The notes under the pieces are model-generated. The model was not told the origin of the DNA. It saw nothing but the letters and a program-made list of their open reading frames with translations, and made no database searches. A program made the position numbers and the translations under genes. From positions 310,001-374,000 of the forward strand of contig NZ_FXTL01000001.1 in NCBI RefSeq assembly GCF_900182665.1: DNA of 64,000 nucleotides, read 5' to 3'. Shown here one piece after another: positions 63,694 to 64,000 of this stretch. Position 1 is the first letter of the stretch. Every line of letters begins with the position of its first letter. The stretch is from Propioniciclava tarda (GTDB lineage Bacteria; Actinomycetota; Actinomycetes; Propionibacteriales; Propionibacteriaceae).

Positions 63694-64000
63694 ATGTCTG
63701 GAACCTTGCAGCGGCCCGCAGTGGCCGGCCGCGATCGCTATCACCTGGCTGCGGACGCGTTTCTGTTCTCGGGGGTGATCACGCTCGTGGGGTTCGGGCT
63801 CCAGGAGCTCTTGGTCCTGCTGGTCTCGGGCGGGAACCCCGACCCCATGACGGCGCCGGTCTGGCTCGAGGGCATGGGTCTGGCGTTCATCGCCGCGTCG
63901 TTCCTCGCGGCCCCGATCATCGCGTGGCAGGTCCACGGCCGCTCGCTGAGCGGCGCGATCGTGCTGGGCGGCATCGTGGGGGCGGTGGTCGCCGGCCCGG
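63694..64000 (+). CDS. Membrane protein, partial at the right edge
   Basis: From ATG 63694 (GGAGG at about 63680) 102 codons are visible: a short polar start, a hydrophobic segment near residues 22-45 (FLFSGVITLVGFGLQELLVLLV), a second near 60-78 and the start of a third. The gene runs past the window. TAGACT at 63639-63644 may be its -10 box. No family can be named. Confidence 0.6.
   Translation, partial: MSGTLQRPAVAGRDRYHLAADAFLFSGVITLVGFGLQELLVLLVSGGNPDPMTAPVWLEGMGLAFIAASFLAAPIIAWQVHGRSLSGAIVLGGIVGAVVAGP

Overview
The window looks like a stretch of chromosome from a high-GC Gram-positive bacterium of the phylum Actinomycetota. GC is roughly two thirds or more, and GTG and TTG starts are common. 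Lsr2 is present. The gene order (ppa, a zinc metalloprotease, tilS, hpt, ftsH, folE-folP-folB-folK, DUF3180, lsr2, clpC) is the one known from mycobacteria and relatives. A placement near Propionibacteriales is possible but is only an inference.

Layout. 1-18 kb: the conserved housekeeping block, interrupted between hpt and ftsH by a sugar ABC transporter (3.9-7.1 kb) and by a single-gene cassette flanked by long direct repeats (7.3-9.0 kb). 18-26.8 kb: an accessory stretch with two NAD-dependent oxidoreductases, an MFS carrier, mutY, radA, a lipoprotein and a VOC protein. 26.9-33 kb: a selenocysteine-dependent formate dehydrogenase locus in decay. fdhA still carries an in-frame UGA followed by a recognisable SECIS hairpin, tRNA-Sec is present and fdhD is intact, but fdhA has lost its middle, fdhB is fused to a glycosyltransferase tail, and selA runs into the last part of selB. 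33-45 kb: stress proteins, asd-proC, an adenosine deaminase-like gene, a 33-residue ribosome-associated protein and the cytochrome c maturation operon (tlpA-like, ccdA, resB, ccsB). 45-53 kb: a galactoside island with a LacI-type regulator cut by a nonsense codon, an ABC transporter and a GH2 beta-galactosidase. 53-60 kb: a type I restriction-modification locus ordered hsdR-hsdS-[HTH gene]-[zinc-ribbon gene]-hsdM. 60-64 kb: a protein made of three RidA domains in one chain, an aldo/keto reductase, a chimera of two broken genes and the start of a membrane protein.

Three signals cut across the annotation. First, the hexamer GGACGC (reverse GCGTCC) occurs about ten times per kilobase where I counted, several times more than base composition predicts, and it appears to shape codon choice. 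Second, this motif is nearly absent from the repeat-flanked cassette at 7.3-9.0 kb and from the two extra genes inside the restriction locus, which marks both as recent arrivals. Third, a family of about 45-base imperfect palindromes (nine copies) and a second palindrome family (three copies, one inside resB) lie across the window, and several genes end at chimeric junctions. The best candidates for something new are the hexamer signal, the two-gene module inside the restriction operon, the repeat-flanked cassette and the triple RidA protein.
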